Of a stretch of DNA of 64,000 nucleotides, positions 1-9,151 are shown one piece after another. Position 1 is the stretch's first letter; each line of letters opens with the position of its first letter. Under the pieces are notes generated by a model. That model worked only from the letters and a program-made list of their open reading frames with translations. It was not told the origin of the DNA and did no database searches. Where the stretch lies: positions 186,001 to 250,000 of the forward strand of contig JAWKZI010000003.1 in the NCBI GenBank assembly GCA_041396045.1, in the 5' to 3' direction. Made by a program: the position numbers and the translations under genes. The DNA comes from SHZI01 sp041396045. Its GTDB lineage: Bacteria > Pseudomonadota > Gammaproteobacteria > Steroidobacterales > GCA-2729495.

Positions 1-120
1 GATGCAGCCAAACAAGCCAGCGCACTCAATGCACGGTTCGGCGGGTGGGTTTACACCCTGCCCCCGTTCAAGGCCGGGCAACTCACCAAAAATCTCAAGG
101 ACTTGCTGGCGGCGCCCTGA
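1..120 (+). CDS. C-terminal fragment of an unidentified protein (possibly DUF4340 family)
   Basis: The window opens inside a reading frame that runs 39 codons to a TGA. The visible tail has the pattern LNARFGGWVYTLPPFK followed by a short helix ending in a Leu-Leu-Ala-Ala-Pro. A Trp-Val/Tyr strand followed by a final Lys-rich helix resembles the C-terminus of DUF4340 proteins, which are found beside ABC-type gliding/export systems, but 39 residues are too few to be sure. It lies on the same strand as ilvA with an 83-bp gap, so it may end an upstream transcription unit. Confidence 0.4.
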   Translation, partial: DAAKQASALNARFGGWVYTLPPFKAGQLTKNLKDLLAAP

Positions 121-203
121 ATATAGCCGGCCGCAAGTGCCGGACGCTGTGCCTCGCTGCTAAAAGTACATAAAAGGCCCGTCTCTGGGCTACCCTTTGC
201 AAC

Positions 204-1717
204 GTGATCGAAAATTATCTTGAACGGATTCTCAAGGCCCGCGTCTATGACGTGGCCATAGAGACCCCACTGGAGACTGCGCCGCGCCTCTCCGCACGGC
301 TCGTCAACCACATACTCCTGAAGCGGGAAGATCTGCAACCGGTCTTCTCGTTCAAGTTGCGCGGGGCTTACAACAAGCTTGCACAGCTTTCGGCTGACGA
401 AAAAGCGGCCGGCGTCATATGCAGCTCGGCTGGCAATCACGGCCAGGGCGTGGCACTTGCCGGGCGGGCACTGGGTATTCGTGCTGTGGTTGTGATGCCA
501 ATAACCACACCCACAATAAAAGTCGATGCAGTACGCGCCATGGGAGCCGATGTGGTCCTGCACGGCATCACTTACGATGACGCCTATGCTCGGGCACAGG
601 AGCTGGTCAGTTCCGAAGGGTTGATCTTCGTGCATCCGTTCGATGACCCTGATGTCATTGCGGGCCAGGGCACGGTGGGCATGGAAATCCTGCGCCAGCA
701 GCGCGGCACCATCGATGCCATTTTTGTACCTGCCGGAGGTGGCGGGCTGATCAGCGGTATCGGGCTGTACGTGAAGGCCCTGTACCCGGAAATCCGGATC
801 ATAGGTGTAGAGCCTGAAGAATCTCCGACGATGTATTCAGCACTGAAGGCCGGGTACCCGGTAAGCCTCGATCGTGTCGGTATCTTTGTCGATGGCGTAG
901 CTGTCCGACAGGCCGGTACGGAGCCGTACCGGATCTGCCGGGAAGTTGTTGACGACATCATCCTGGTAACCAACGACGAAGTGTGCGCGGCCATTCGCGA
1001 TGTTTTTGAGGACACCAGAGCCGTGATGGAACCGGCGGGTGCGCTCGCCGTGGCAGGGATCAAACGGTATGTAGCCTCAACACAATGCACGGGTGAGACG
1101 CTGGTGGCCATCAACAGTGGCGCGAACATGAATTTCGACCGCCTGCGCTACATCGCCGAGCGTGCGGGTATCGGTGAGAACCGTGAGGCCTGCTGGCCGT
1201 ACAGATCCCGGAGCAGGCCGGCAGTTTCCTTGCTTGGCGAAACCATTGGCCAACGCTACATCACCGAATTCAACTATCGCTACAGCGATCCGGCCCGGGC
1301 GCGCATCTTTGTTGGTGTGGGTCTCACCGGGGAGCGGAGCGCGCACTGCTTATCGCGCGTCTGGAAAAGCTGGGCTACCCGGTATCTGACCTGAGCGACG
1401 ACGAGGTGGCCAAACTGCATGTACGTCACATGGTTGGCGGGCTTGCCGCTGGCCTCAAGGACGAGCATGTGTACCGTTTTCAGTTTCCCGAACGGCCGGG
1501 CGCGCTGCGTGAATTTCTGAAGACGTTGGGGAGTCGGTGGAATATCAGCCTGTTTCACTACACCAATCCCGGCTCGGACTACGGCAGGGTTCTGGCAGGT
1601 TTTCAGGTCCCGGAATCCGACATTCAGCCCTTTCTGGAACATCTGCAATCCACTGGCTATGACTTCTGGGACGAAAGCTCGAACTCAACCTACCGGATGT
1701 TCCTGGCCGGCGGCTGA
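204..1717 (+). CDS. ilvA: Threonine ammonia-lyase, biosynthetic (frameshifted)
   Basis: PLP-dependent deamination of threonine to 2-oxobutanoate, the first step of isoleucine synthesis. The first 380 codons hold the catalytic domain: Schiff-base lysine at residue 51 in SFKLRGAYNK, the SSAGNHGQG substrate loop and the GGGGLISGI phosphate-binding loop near residue 180. The frame is lost near 1333-1340, where GAGCGGAGCG appears to lack one G, and similarity resumes in another frame as ALLIARLEKLGYPVSDLS through to 1717. That second part is the ACT-like regulatory domain (HVRHMVGGLA, FPERPGALREFL, YRMFLAGG end), so restored length is about 504 residues, normal for biosynthetic IlvA. The GTG at 204 gives an N-terminus aligned with the family. 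A one-base homopolymer loss suggests sequencing error, but a true null allele is possible. Confidence 0.92.
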
Positions 1718-1741
1718 GCGGCGCCAGCATACGAGGGTCCG

Positions 1742-2281
1742 ATGACAGGGCAAGCAGATCCGGAAATCAAACGCGCGACCGTCCGGGATGCTGAGGCGCT
1801 ATCGTTGCTGGCGACTGAAACCTTCGTCGAGACCTTTGGTCATCTCTACCGGCACGAGGATCTCAGCACATACCTTCGCGAGGAACAGTCTGCGGAACAC
1901 TACCGGCAGATACTCCAGGATCCAGCCGTTGCTATCTGGCTGGCTATCGGGGCGGACGGCAGACCGACTGGCTTCATCAGTGCCGGTCCCTGCAAACTGC
2001 CAGTGCCCAACCAGTCCGAAATGGCCGGCGAAATCCGCCAGCTCTATCTGCGCGCCTCAGCCCAGGGTCGAGGTCTGGGAACAAGGTTGTTGATGGTTGG
2101 CCTGGCGTGGCTGCAGGAGCATGGTCACCATCCGCTCTACATCGGCGTCTGGTCGGGCAACGGCGGCGCACAACGACTCTACTCGCGGCACGGCTTCGCG
2201 AAGATTGGTGAATACGATTATCCGGTCGGCCAGCACCTGGATCGCGAGTTCATTCTGCAACGTGTGCGGCCACCGCTATAA
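1742..2281 (+). CDS. GNAT family N-acetyltransferase
   Basis: A 179-residue Gcn5-related acetyltransferase. The acetyl-CoA pyrophosphate loop is visible as RASAQGRGLGTRL (about residues 103-115), preceded by the beta4 strand EIRQLYL and followed by NGGAQRLYSRHGF, the typical motif B. It covers one complete GNAT fold with no extra domain. Substrate cannot be predicted; it resembles uncharacterised acetyltransferases of the RimI/YhhY type only in fold. It starts 24 bp after ilvA on the same strand, so co-transcription is likely. Confidence 0.85.
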   Translation: MTGQADPEIKRATVRDAEALSLLATETFVETFGHLYRHEDLSTYLREEQSAEHYRQILQDPAVAIWLAIGADGRPTGFISAGPCKLPVPNQSEMAGEIRQLYLRASAQGRGLGTRLLMVGLAWLQEHGHHPLYIGVWSGNGGAQRLYSRHGFAKIGEYDYPVGQHLDREFILQRVRPPL

Positions 2282-2292
2282 GCACGGCGTGC

Positions 2293-2580
2293 TCAGGACC
2301 TTAAGCTCTGCTTGGACAACGGGCAATCCGGTGTATTGAACCGCGGCCCATACAACCGGGCGTCCAGTGCAGCCGACCAGAACCACCGGTTGCGACACTT
2401 GGGACAAACGATGTACCACACGCCGAAGGCGTAGCCGACGCAGAAGATGATCGTGCCAAGGGTCCAGGATGTAGCCAGTGCTGGCCACAGTGGCGCGAAA
2501 CTGCCATACACCATCAGCACGATGGCAAGTACCAGCTTCCACATCTGTCCGGTTCGCGTCACGACGGAATTGGGCAACAT
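2293..2580 (-). CDS. Small membrane protein with a CxxC pair, unknown function
   Basis: Ninety-five residues. Two hydrophobic stretches (about residues 14-32 and 38-54) are followed by CPKCRNRWFW, a rubredoxin-knuckle-like CxxC that could hold a metal with the later Cys in the TPDCPL segment. I do not recognise the family. Its ATG at 2580 directly abuts the stop codon of the GIY-YIG gene at 2581, so the two are probably translated from one message. It converges with the GNAT gene, leaving 11 bp between stops. Confidence 0.55.
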   Translation of the reverse strand: MLPNSVVTRTGQMWKLVLAIVLMVYGSFAPLWPALATSWTLGTIIFCVGYAFGVWYIVCPKCRNRWFWSAALDARLYGPRFNTPDCPLSKQSLRS

Positions 2581-2880
2581 TCAGCCTCCTGACAAAATTC
2601 GTTTGGCACTTGCCGGCAAGCGCTTGATAGCCGCTTCCCGGCGCAGTGCCGAGCCGCGGTCCGGTGCGGGCTCCTGGTGTACCAGCACCACCGGGCGTCG
2701 TGCCCTGGTGTAGGCAGCGCCAGTCCCGGCATTATGCTGGGCAACACGTTTGCTGACATTACGGGCAATACCGGTGTAAAGCGACCCACCGGCACAGCGA
2801 ACCATGTAGACATGCCAGTCGGCAGCGCTGGTGGAATGGCCACCTGGCTCGCTGTTTTCTGGTGCTGCTCCGATCGACAT
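2581..2880 (-). CDS. GIY-YIG domain endonuclease-like protein (UPF0213/YhbQ type)
   Basis: About 100 residues holding one GIY-YIG nuclease module: HVYMVRCAGGSLYTGIARNVSKR carries the two Tyr strands (here VYMV and LYTGI), then Arg in the helix, His in AQHNAG, a conserved ARRP segment and Glu in ALRREAAIKRL. It belongs to the small single-domain UPF0213 group, whose cellular role is unsettled. The ATG at 2880 is preferred; an upstream GTG at 2895 sits on an AGGAG and would add five residues. Confidence 0.82.
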   Translation of the reverse strand: MSIGAAPENSEPGGHSTSAADWHVYMVRCAGGSLYTGIARNVSKRVAQHNAGTGAAYTRARRPVVLVHQEPAPDRGSALRREAAIKRLPASAKRILSGG

Positions 2881-2980
2881 CGCGCCTGAAAGCACTCCTG
2901 CTGGTGGAACTCATGACGAGCTTAGCGGAATGCGCCTTGCCGCGGCAAAGCGGCTGGCGCTTCGACAGAGGGGCTGACGC

Positions 2981-3670
2981 TCAGGCAATTCCACCGGCAC
3001 GGATCCGGGCAATCTTGGCAGTCTGCGAGAGCCTGTAGAACTTGCGCAACTCGCGCAGCATTGCCGGTGTGAAAGTCAGCGGCGGAAAACGCGCCTCCAG
3101 GCTCGCGCAGTAGCGTTCTGCCAGGGTACTCGCCACCTTGTATCGGTCGATTTCGTCCGCGTCCAGGGCCACATCCAGCGCTGGCTCATCAAACAGCCGT
3201 TGCATCAGTGGCGCGCCCAGCGCCGACCCCGGTTGGCTTAACAGCAGAAAACGTGTGCTGACATATTTGTCGACCTCGGCCTGCATTTCCAGCTCCAGCA
3301 GGGTCACCGGCTTGTCCAGTGCCGCGTTCCAGGCCATGTAGTGAAAATGACTGATTCCTTCGAGCAGCGTCCAGTAGTCTGCCAGGTTGGCACCCGACAA
3401 GTGCTCGCGAGGGTCTGTGGCGGCAAGCCGGTCCAGCACCTCGCTGTCGATGAACAACGCGAGGTCAACACTGTCGCCGTCTTCCATCACCAGCAGCTGC
3501 TCGGCGCTGTACCTCCGTCGGCTACCGGCGGTCAGGGCGTCAAGAATGGCCCGGTCGGTGACGAGGTAATCGCGCACATCCTGCGGCACAGGCACATCAT
3601 AGAGCTGGCCTAGATACCCCTGCAGGGCCGGAAGTAGTTCGGAATGCTGATTTGATGTTGGCGCGATCAT
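2981..3670 (-). CDS. Uncharacterised soluble protein, companion of the sheath-like locus
   Basis: A 229-residue acidic, mostly helical protein with no signal peptide, membrane segment or cofactor motif. Noticeable features are SHFHYMAWNAA in the middle, a long helix TLLELEMQAEVDKYVSTRF, and a basic C-terminus LRKFYRLSQTAKIARIRAGG. I do not recognise a characterised family. It lies 18 bp downstream of another uncharacterised gene and both follow a decayed tail-sheath-like gene on the same strand, so the three were probably one operon. The ATG at 3670 is the first in frame after the upstream stop. Confidence 0.6.
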   Translation of the reverse strand: MIAPTSNQHSELLPALQGYLGQLYDVPVPQDVRDYLVTDRAILDALTAGSRRRYSAEQLLVMEDGDSVDLALFIDSEVLDRLAATDPREHLSGANLADYWTLLEGISHFHYMAWNAALDKPVTLLELEMQAEVDKYVSTRFLLLSQPGSALGAPLMQRLFDEPALDVALDADEIDRYKVASTLAERYCASLEARFPPLTFTPAMLRELRKFYRLSQTAKIARIRAGGIA

Positions 3671-3688
3671 GATCTTCGCACCAGAACT

Positions 3689-4326
3689 CTAGTGCTTGCG
3701 CGTCAGACCCGGCTGCCGGGCCGGCTGGATACCCAACTGACGAAGGAGTCGGGCAGACCGTTGGCTGCCGGTAGTCAGCCACGTCTCATAAAGCCTGAGT
3801 ACATCCTGGTCGCAGGCATTATTGGCTGCGTACCGGGCGTCGCCCAGCACCTCGTTAAGCACGTCAACCACATCGGCAAACTTCTGTGAGAGTTCGGCGA
3901 ATACCGGTGCAAATGCCCGACCTCGCGGACTGGTAGCCAATAAGGTAGCCAGTGTGCCATAGGCGCCACCGCCCATCCGCACGTAATAGCCAATACCAAC
4001 TGACCTGCGCTGTAACCCTTCGGCCAGGAACCCGGAGACAAACAGCGCCACGTCTCCCAGTCGTCGCAAAGCTGTGTTCCGCGCGTCCTCCGTTGCAGCG
4101 TCGGCCGCATCCGCCAGCATGAGGGCCAGCGGTCTGAGGCCCAGGCCCACATCGGTGGAATCGTGCAAGTTTCCGGCGCGCTGGCAGGTGAGGAGATTAA
4201 CGTAGTGCGCCGTATGGTCCTCGACAGCAAGCCGGTTCGAAGCTATGGCAGTGTCGACCGAGTTGAAAAACTCCTGCGAAGACTCGGCACAGGAATTGCT
4301 CCGGCATTTGATTCGGAGACTTTCAT
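3689..4326 (-). CDS. Uncharacterised helical protein (start obscured by a probable frameshift)
   Basis: The convincing coding part runs from SSQEFFNSVDTAIAS to the stop at 3689 (about 200 residues). It includes EDHTAHYVNLLT, the segment DVALFVSGFLAEGLQR, a GYYVRMGGGAYGTLA motif and DVLRLYETWLTTGSQRSA. The same order of motifs is familiar from conserved hypothetical proteins of proteobacteria, but I know no function. No start codon sits near the beginning in this frame; an ATG at 4326 is in the neighbouring frame and would join after a one-base slip near 4280. An open frame continues upstream to 4771, but that part belongs to the decaying sheath-like gene. Confidence 0.55.
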
Positions 4327-4339
4327 GAACGTCGTTTAT

Positions 4340-5963
4340 ACCGGTGGCATCATTCTCGCAGCGTGACTCCTGTGCGATCCCGGTGCCGGCTGTGACCCCG
4401 AACTGGCCTGAGGTTACCAAACCGGGAGTTGGTTTGCCAGGCCATTCCATCGACCCGGCCTCACGCCGCATCGTGATCGAACCGAAATGCTGCAAACTCT
4501 CCAGGCCTGCTGAGTGCCATGCCCACCACAAACGACAGGCCGTTCTGGTGCGCATTCGTATCCTCGTCACACCACACGTACCACGGCTTGCCCGGACTTT
4601 GCGCTCGTGCCCGGCAAGATTGCTGGTCAGAAAACCGGCCGCGGTTGCGTCCTTCAGGTAACAAGCCACCTGAGTTGCCACCGCCGCACGTGTCGGTACC
4701 CGGTTGTTGAACAGCCGCCCACCACGTGCTGCGTGCAATGGTTCCGGCCGTCGTACAGCTCTGCGACGCACGCTCAGTTGCTGCCATTCGGCGCACGCTG
4801 CGGCTGCGTACCAGCCGTGACATCACCACAAGAGTGAAATGGGCCGGGTGCGGCCGACCATGGCCTCTTTGATGACGCCACGTGTTTTCAGCAATGCCAC
4901 CTCATCAGCCTCGGGTTCCATTGCCGCGCACTTTCGAGCGCAGCAAGGCTGTCTCCGCAGGATTGTGCGACGCCAGCATGCCGGCAATGGCGCCCAGGGC
5001 GCTGAGGCTACGCAGTTGACGGCCATCAGGAGCCAGTTCAGCAAGCCGTGAAATACGTCACCACGTTGGGGCTGGTGAAAACCGGGTCCTGCTGACTGGC
5101 GGCGACGTCGGCAACCCGGGACCAGTGGCCGGGCGGATCCAGCAGGATGGCTGCGTCGGGCGCAATAACGCTCGACGCAAGATTCCGACCGGACCAACGT
5201 CAGCACGCCGGAGAGCCCGACAACAGGCAAACCAGATCGACATTGGCCACCAGTTCCAGTGCATGTATACCGGTACTGTCGGCGGGAGAACCGATCAGGT
5301 CGTAGTCGGTGGGCGGCGAGGCAGTACGCGATTCCATGCACGCATCGACGTAACGCACCGGGCCAATGCCATCGGCACCCGGGGTCATCGACGGACGCAC
5401 CCGTGGCGGTTCACCGCGCAGGCGAACAAGAGCAGACCCTGCCAGGGCATCACTGACATAGGCCTCGTTGTCTGCAGCAGCCGTCACTGCTCGCCAGATC
5501 TCCTGCTCTCAACCAGGAGTTGAACGGCGACCGGGTCCCGCTGGATCGTCAGATTGAAGCGCCACAAGTCGTCCGGCGGAATACCGTCGTAGTCAACGGC
5601 AACACGCAGGTATTCCAAGGGGTCCGGGATTGATGGCGTCGAGCTCCAGCAAGCCGCCGGGCCCGGGAAGGGTGAGTCGAGTCGAGCCACCCGTGCAAGG
5701 GGTATGCGGACAACGATAGCGCGTTGGCCACCGTTGTCGAAGCGGCAAGGATCCCTCGAGGACGACTGCGCTCAGCGGCGAGCCGAATCGCCGGCGAATT
5801 CTGCAATGCTTTCGATGGCGACGGGGATGTTGGCGGGACCGCGAGGAGCAGGTCCAATGAAGGCGGTGACAGTTTCGCGGCGGAGCGGAATCGGCTCCTC
5901 GCCGGCAGGAGATTCAATAACTCGAATCCCGGCTCCTGAGAGTTCGGGCAACGTTGCGCGCAT
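4340..5963 (-). pseudogene. Phage tail-sheath-like protein gene, broken by several frameshifts
   Basis: Fragments in all three minus-strand frames add up to one protein of about 530 residues. The start at 5963 reads into GAGIRVIESPAGEEPIPLR, then TAFIGPAPRGPANIPVAI, the characteristic N-terminal pattern of tail-sheath proteins (a PGV/I strand, then FxGxAxRGPxNxPV). Next come LEYLRVAVDYDGIPPDDLW (about 5600), a stretch with ALELVANVDLVCL (about 5220), a cysteine-rich AERYCARR-like piece, NWLLMAVNCVASAPWAPLP (about 5000) and finally ATQVACYLKDATAAGFL (about 4670), which matches the C-terminal helix of sheath subunits. At least five frame changes are needed. No other tail, baseplate or tube gene is near. 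The family call rests on motif recognition; the decay is seen directly. Confidence 0.6.
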
Positions 5964-6074
5964 CCGCAGTTAACAACGCGGCGTAGTGTAGCACCGGCGC
6001 CAGCAACCGGCCGCGCAACCATGCTTCAAAGTAATCCACAGGTCGACCGGCGCAGCAGTTCACGCTGCCAACTT

Positions 6075-7176
6075 CTATGGCCGGGCGACGCTGCCTGTAC
6101 TGGCACTCGCATCAGCCGCATCGTCGGACTTCTCGGGATGTGTCACCACGTTACGCACCAGGCGTGCACCAGCAACCACCGTGCTGGCATCGGCAGCGGG
6201 AGCCAGCAACCGTACCGGGAAACCACGATTCTCGGCGATGGTGGCAGCAAGCAATGACTGATCCACCACCGTCGCCGACGACGTACTGTCGTTGGCCGGC
6301 TTGCGCTTCAATTCCCGCTTGACGCGGGCCTCAAGGGCCTTGTCGTGGTTGCGACCGTCATCCTCCAGCGCCGGATGGACCTCCAGGTACAGGTTGCCGT
6401 TTTGCCAGCCAAGCAGCCGTGGCTCATTGACGATCTGCACCCGGGTGCCGACCGGAACCTGACTGAACAGCGACTCGATATCCTCAGGAAACAGTTGGAT
6501 GCAACCATGACTGACCCGCATGCCGATACCCGACGGCTTGTTCGTGCCATGTATCAGGTACGAGGGGAAACCCAGACGCATGGCATAGGCACCCAGCGGA
6601 TTGTCCGGGCCAGCCGCCACCCGTGCGGGTAGCGGATCTCCGGCTTCCGCGTGCTCTTTGCGAATGGAAGCGGGCACGGTCCAGACAGGGTCCTTGGCCT
6701 TCGACACAACCTTGGTGACACCAATAGGCGTAGACCAGCCCTCACGCCCGATACCAACCGGGTGTGTGATCACCACGGGGGTCTCTCCAGCCGCTACTTT
6801 CGGATAGTAGAAAATCCGCTTGCTGCCGATGTTCAGCACGATGCCCTCGCGTGGCGCATCCGGCAGCACATGTTGGGTGGGCAATACGATCCGGGTACCA
6901 GCACCAGGTAGCCAGGGATCGACATCAGGGTTGGCATGTGTGAGTTCGTCGTAGGCCAGGTCGTAGGCGCGGGCAATGTCGATGAATGTGTCTTCATAGC
7001 GGGCGACGATCACTTGCACCTCGCCCACGCACATCCGTGTCGGGCAGCAACTCGAAGCGGTCGCTGACTATAGGCGGCTGCTCTGCCGGCATCTGCGCCA
7101 CCGGAGCGCTGTGTCGAGCCCACTCAGGCGTCTCGAATAGCGCACAACCTGTGATATTGAGCGCAATAAACAGCAC
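6075..7176 (-). CDS. L,D-transpeptidase lipoprotein (YkuD domain; frameshift near 7030)
   Basis: Periplasmic L,D-transpeptidase that cross-links peptidoglycan or anchors lipoproteins, acting on tetrapeptide stems. The YkuD domain shows LIHGTNKPSGIGMRVSHGC, with the catalytic Cys in SHGC and the supporting His upstream; a LysM-like segment (FIDIARAYDLAYDELTHANPDV) precedes it, as in the ErfK/YbiS/YnhG group. The main frame begins at 7034, but the missing N-terminus lies in another frame: a GTG at 7176 gives FIALNITGCALFET, a lipobox, and runs to LLPDTDV just before the join. One extra base near 7030 explains the break. The signal segment is very short, so the true start may be a non-ATG codon slightly upstream. 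Confidence 0.85.
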
Positions 7177-8027
7177 CAGGTGTGCCTGACCAGGAAGCCG
7201 CGACTAGCCCCTGCTGTCTGCATCTGTACATTTGCACCTCCGACTGCCTGCTCAACGACATGCTGACATGTGGGACGCCGGCCGGCCGCCTGCGCCTCGT
7301 TATACAACTTCAGTGCGGCCGGCAACTGTTTGACCAGATCCTGGATCCGGCTGTCGCCGGCCGGATGTGTTGATAAAAACTCAGGCGGCCCCACTTTGGT
7401 TTGCTTTGCCATGTTCTTCCACAACTGGATGCTCTCCGCAGGATTGAATCCGGCAGAAGCCATGTAGTCGAGGCCGACGGTATCAGCCTCGGTTTCATTG
7501 CTGCGACTGTATGGCAGACTCAAGCCGAGCTGCGCACCCATGGCTACAACATCGCCCACGCCGGGACCACCACCCAATACGGCCGTACCGGCGATGACGC
7601 CGGCCTGCGTAGTCATCTCCCGATTCGCCCTCTTCAACGAATGCTGCTGGGTCACATGGGCAACTTCGTGGCCGATTACGGCTGCAAGCTGATCCTGGTT
7701 ATCAGCCACTTTCAGGATCCCGGTAAATACACCAATGCGTCCACCCGGCATGGCAAAGGCATTGACCTGATCGGAATCGAAAATCTCCACATCCCAATCC
7801 TTGTCTGAGTATGGCTTCTCGAGCTGGGCAACGATCGCCGACGCCACGCAATTGACATAGGCACGGGTTTTTACATCCGTAGACACAGGAATCTGGGCCC
7901 GCATCTCCTGAAACTGCTGGCTAGATGCCGACTCCAGTTCAGATTCAGAAACGAGCGGCAGGGCGCAGCCGGTCAGCCACAGCACAGCAAGCAGAAGTGC
8001 GATCGTCCTGGGACTTGTTGTTGTCAT
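7068..8027 (-). CDS. M48 family zinc metalloprotease, lipoprotein
   Basis: Outer-membrane-associated M48 protease. Signal peptide with lipobox LTGC ends at Cys21; the zinc motif HEVAH is at residues 120-124 and the third ligand is the Glu of NETEAD near residue 180. Residues 21-275 match LoiP/YggG-like M48 enzymes, which usually end shortly after the last helices. Here the frame continues about 45 more residues and overlaps the start of the transpeptidase gene in another frame; that tail (rich in Arg and Ser) looks like read-through after a base indel near 7205, where a TAG at 7204-7206 in the next frame would give a normal end. The two genes are adjacent and probably co-transcribed. Confidence 0.85.
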   Translation of the reverse strand: MTTTSPRTIALLLAVLWLTGCALPLVSESELESASSQQFQEMRAQIPVSTDVKTRAYVNCVASAIVAQLEKPYSDKDWDVEIFDSDQVNAFAMPGGRIGVFTGILKVADNQDQLAAVIGHEVAHVTQQHSLKRANREMTTQAGVIAGTAVLGGGPGVGDVVAMGAQLGLSLPYSRSNETEADTVGLDYMASAGFNPAESIQLWKNMAKQTKVGPPEFLSTHPAGDSRIQDLVKQLPAALKLYNEAQAAGRRPTCQHVVEQAVGGANVQMQTAGASRGFLVRHTWCCLLRSISQVVRYSRRLSGLDTALRWRRCRQSSRL

Positions 8028-8113
8028 GGCTGGATTATCGGGCCAGAACTGCCCGGGAGCCAGTCTTGCGGGGAAACAGCTCCGGCCAAAGGTCGGTCCG
8101 GACCGCGGTTGTG

Positions 8114-9151
8114 TCAGGGAAAGCGGCTCTGCCGGTCGCGCTGCGATAGCCAGGCCGCCAGTTCGTCGGCACCGGAACTGATTGTCGACAATACGCGTTG
8201 TTGCAGGGTTACGTGCGCTTTGTAGCAGACGCGAAACAGGTCGGCATCCTCGGCCGCGCGCTGCAGGTAGTCGTCGCTGGTTTCGATGGCATCGACCAGG
8301 TTCAGCCCATGAGCCTGCGACCCATACCAGTGCTCACCCGTTGCCACAGCTTCTATATCCAGAGCTGGTCGATGTGCTGTCACCATCTGCTTGAACAAAT
8401 TGTGAACATCTTCAAGCTCAGCGCGCAGCTTGTCCCGGTCGGCATCCGTATTTTGACCAAACATGGTGACGGTGCGTTTATAGCGGCCCGCAGTCACCTG
8501 CTCGAAATCAACGCCGCGGGCATCCAGAGCACGATGAAAATTGGGCACCTGGGCTATCACGCCGATGGAGCCGATCACGGCAAAGGGTGCGGCGATAATC
8601 TTGTTGGCGATGCAAGCCATCAGGTAACCGCCACTGGCAGCCCCCTTGTCGACCGCAGCGGTGAGCGGGATATCCCGGTTGCGCAACCGCTTCAGCTGGG
8701 ATGCGGCCAGGCCATGCTCATGCACCGCGCCGCCAAAATTCTCCAGACGCAACACCACTTCGTCGCCAGGTGTGGCAATACCGAGAATGGCGGTGATCTC
8801 CTCGCGTAGCGCAGCGACACCGGTCGCGCGAATATCACCTTTGAAATCCAGCACGTAAACACGACGACGCGACTCCGACCCGCTGCTTCTCGCCTTCTGC
8901 TCCGCCTTCTTCTGCTTCTTCTCCTGTTTCAGCGCCTTCTTGCGGCCCGCTTTGTCGAGCAGCGACTGCCGCAACTGCTCGCGCAAGTCACGGTATCTCT
9001 CGTTAAGTTTTTCAACGGTCAGGCTGCCTTCGGATGAGCCCTTCTTGGAGAAGCTGATGGACAACACAATGATCGCGGCTGCGGCCACAGCCACCACGAC
9101 GGTAACGGCCTTGGCCAGAAACAGGCCATAGTCAAATAGGAACTGCACCAT
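8114..9151 (-). CDS. sohB: Inner-membrane protease SohB (peptidase family S49)
   Basis: A 345-residue SppA-like serine protease anchored by one N-terminal membrane helix (residues about 8-32), followed by a Lys/Glu-rich coiled stretch (KAGRKKALKQEKKQKKAEQK) and the S49 domain. The catalytic Ser lies in DKGAASGGYLMACIANKI and the domain carries the usual FAVIGSIGVI strand. It degrades membrane or periplasmic polypeptides. The ATG at 9151 overlaps the lipA stop (TGATG), which favours it over an upstream TTG and points to translational coupling. Confidence 0.9.
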   Translation of the reverse strand: MVQFLFDYGLFLAKAVTVVVAVAAAAIIVLSISFSKKGSSEGSLTVEKLNERYRDLREQLRQSLLDKAGRKKALKQEKKQKKAEQKARSSGSESRRRVYVLDFKGDIRATGVAALREEITAILGIATPGDEVVLRLENFGGAVHEHGLAASQLKRLRNRDIPLTAAVDKGAASGGYLMACIANKIIAAPFAVIGSIGVIAQVPNFHRALDARGVDFEQVTAGRYKRTVTMFGQNTDADRDKLRAELEDVHNLFKQMVTAHRPALDIEAVATGEHWYGSQAHGLNLVDAIETSDDYLQRAAEDADLFRVCYKAHVTLQQRVLSTISSGADELAAWLSQRDRQSRFP

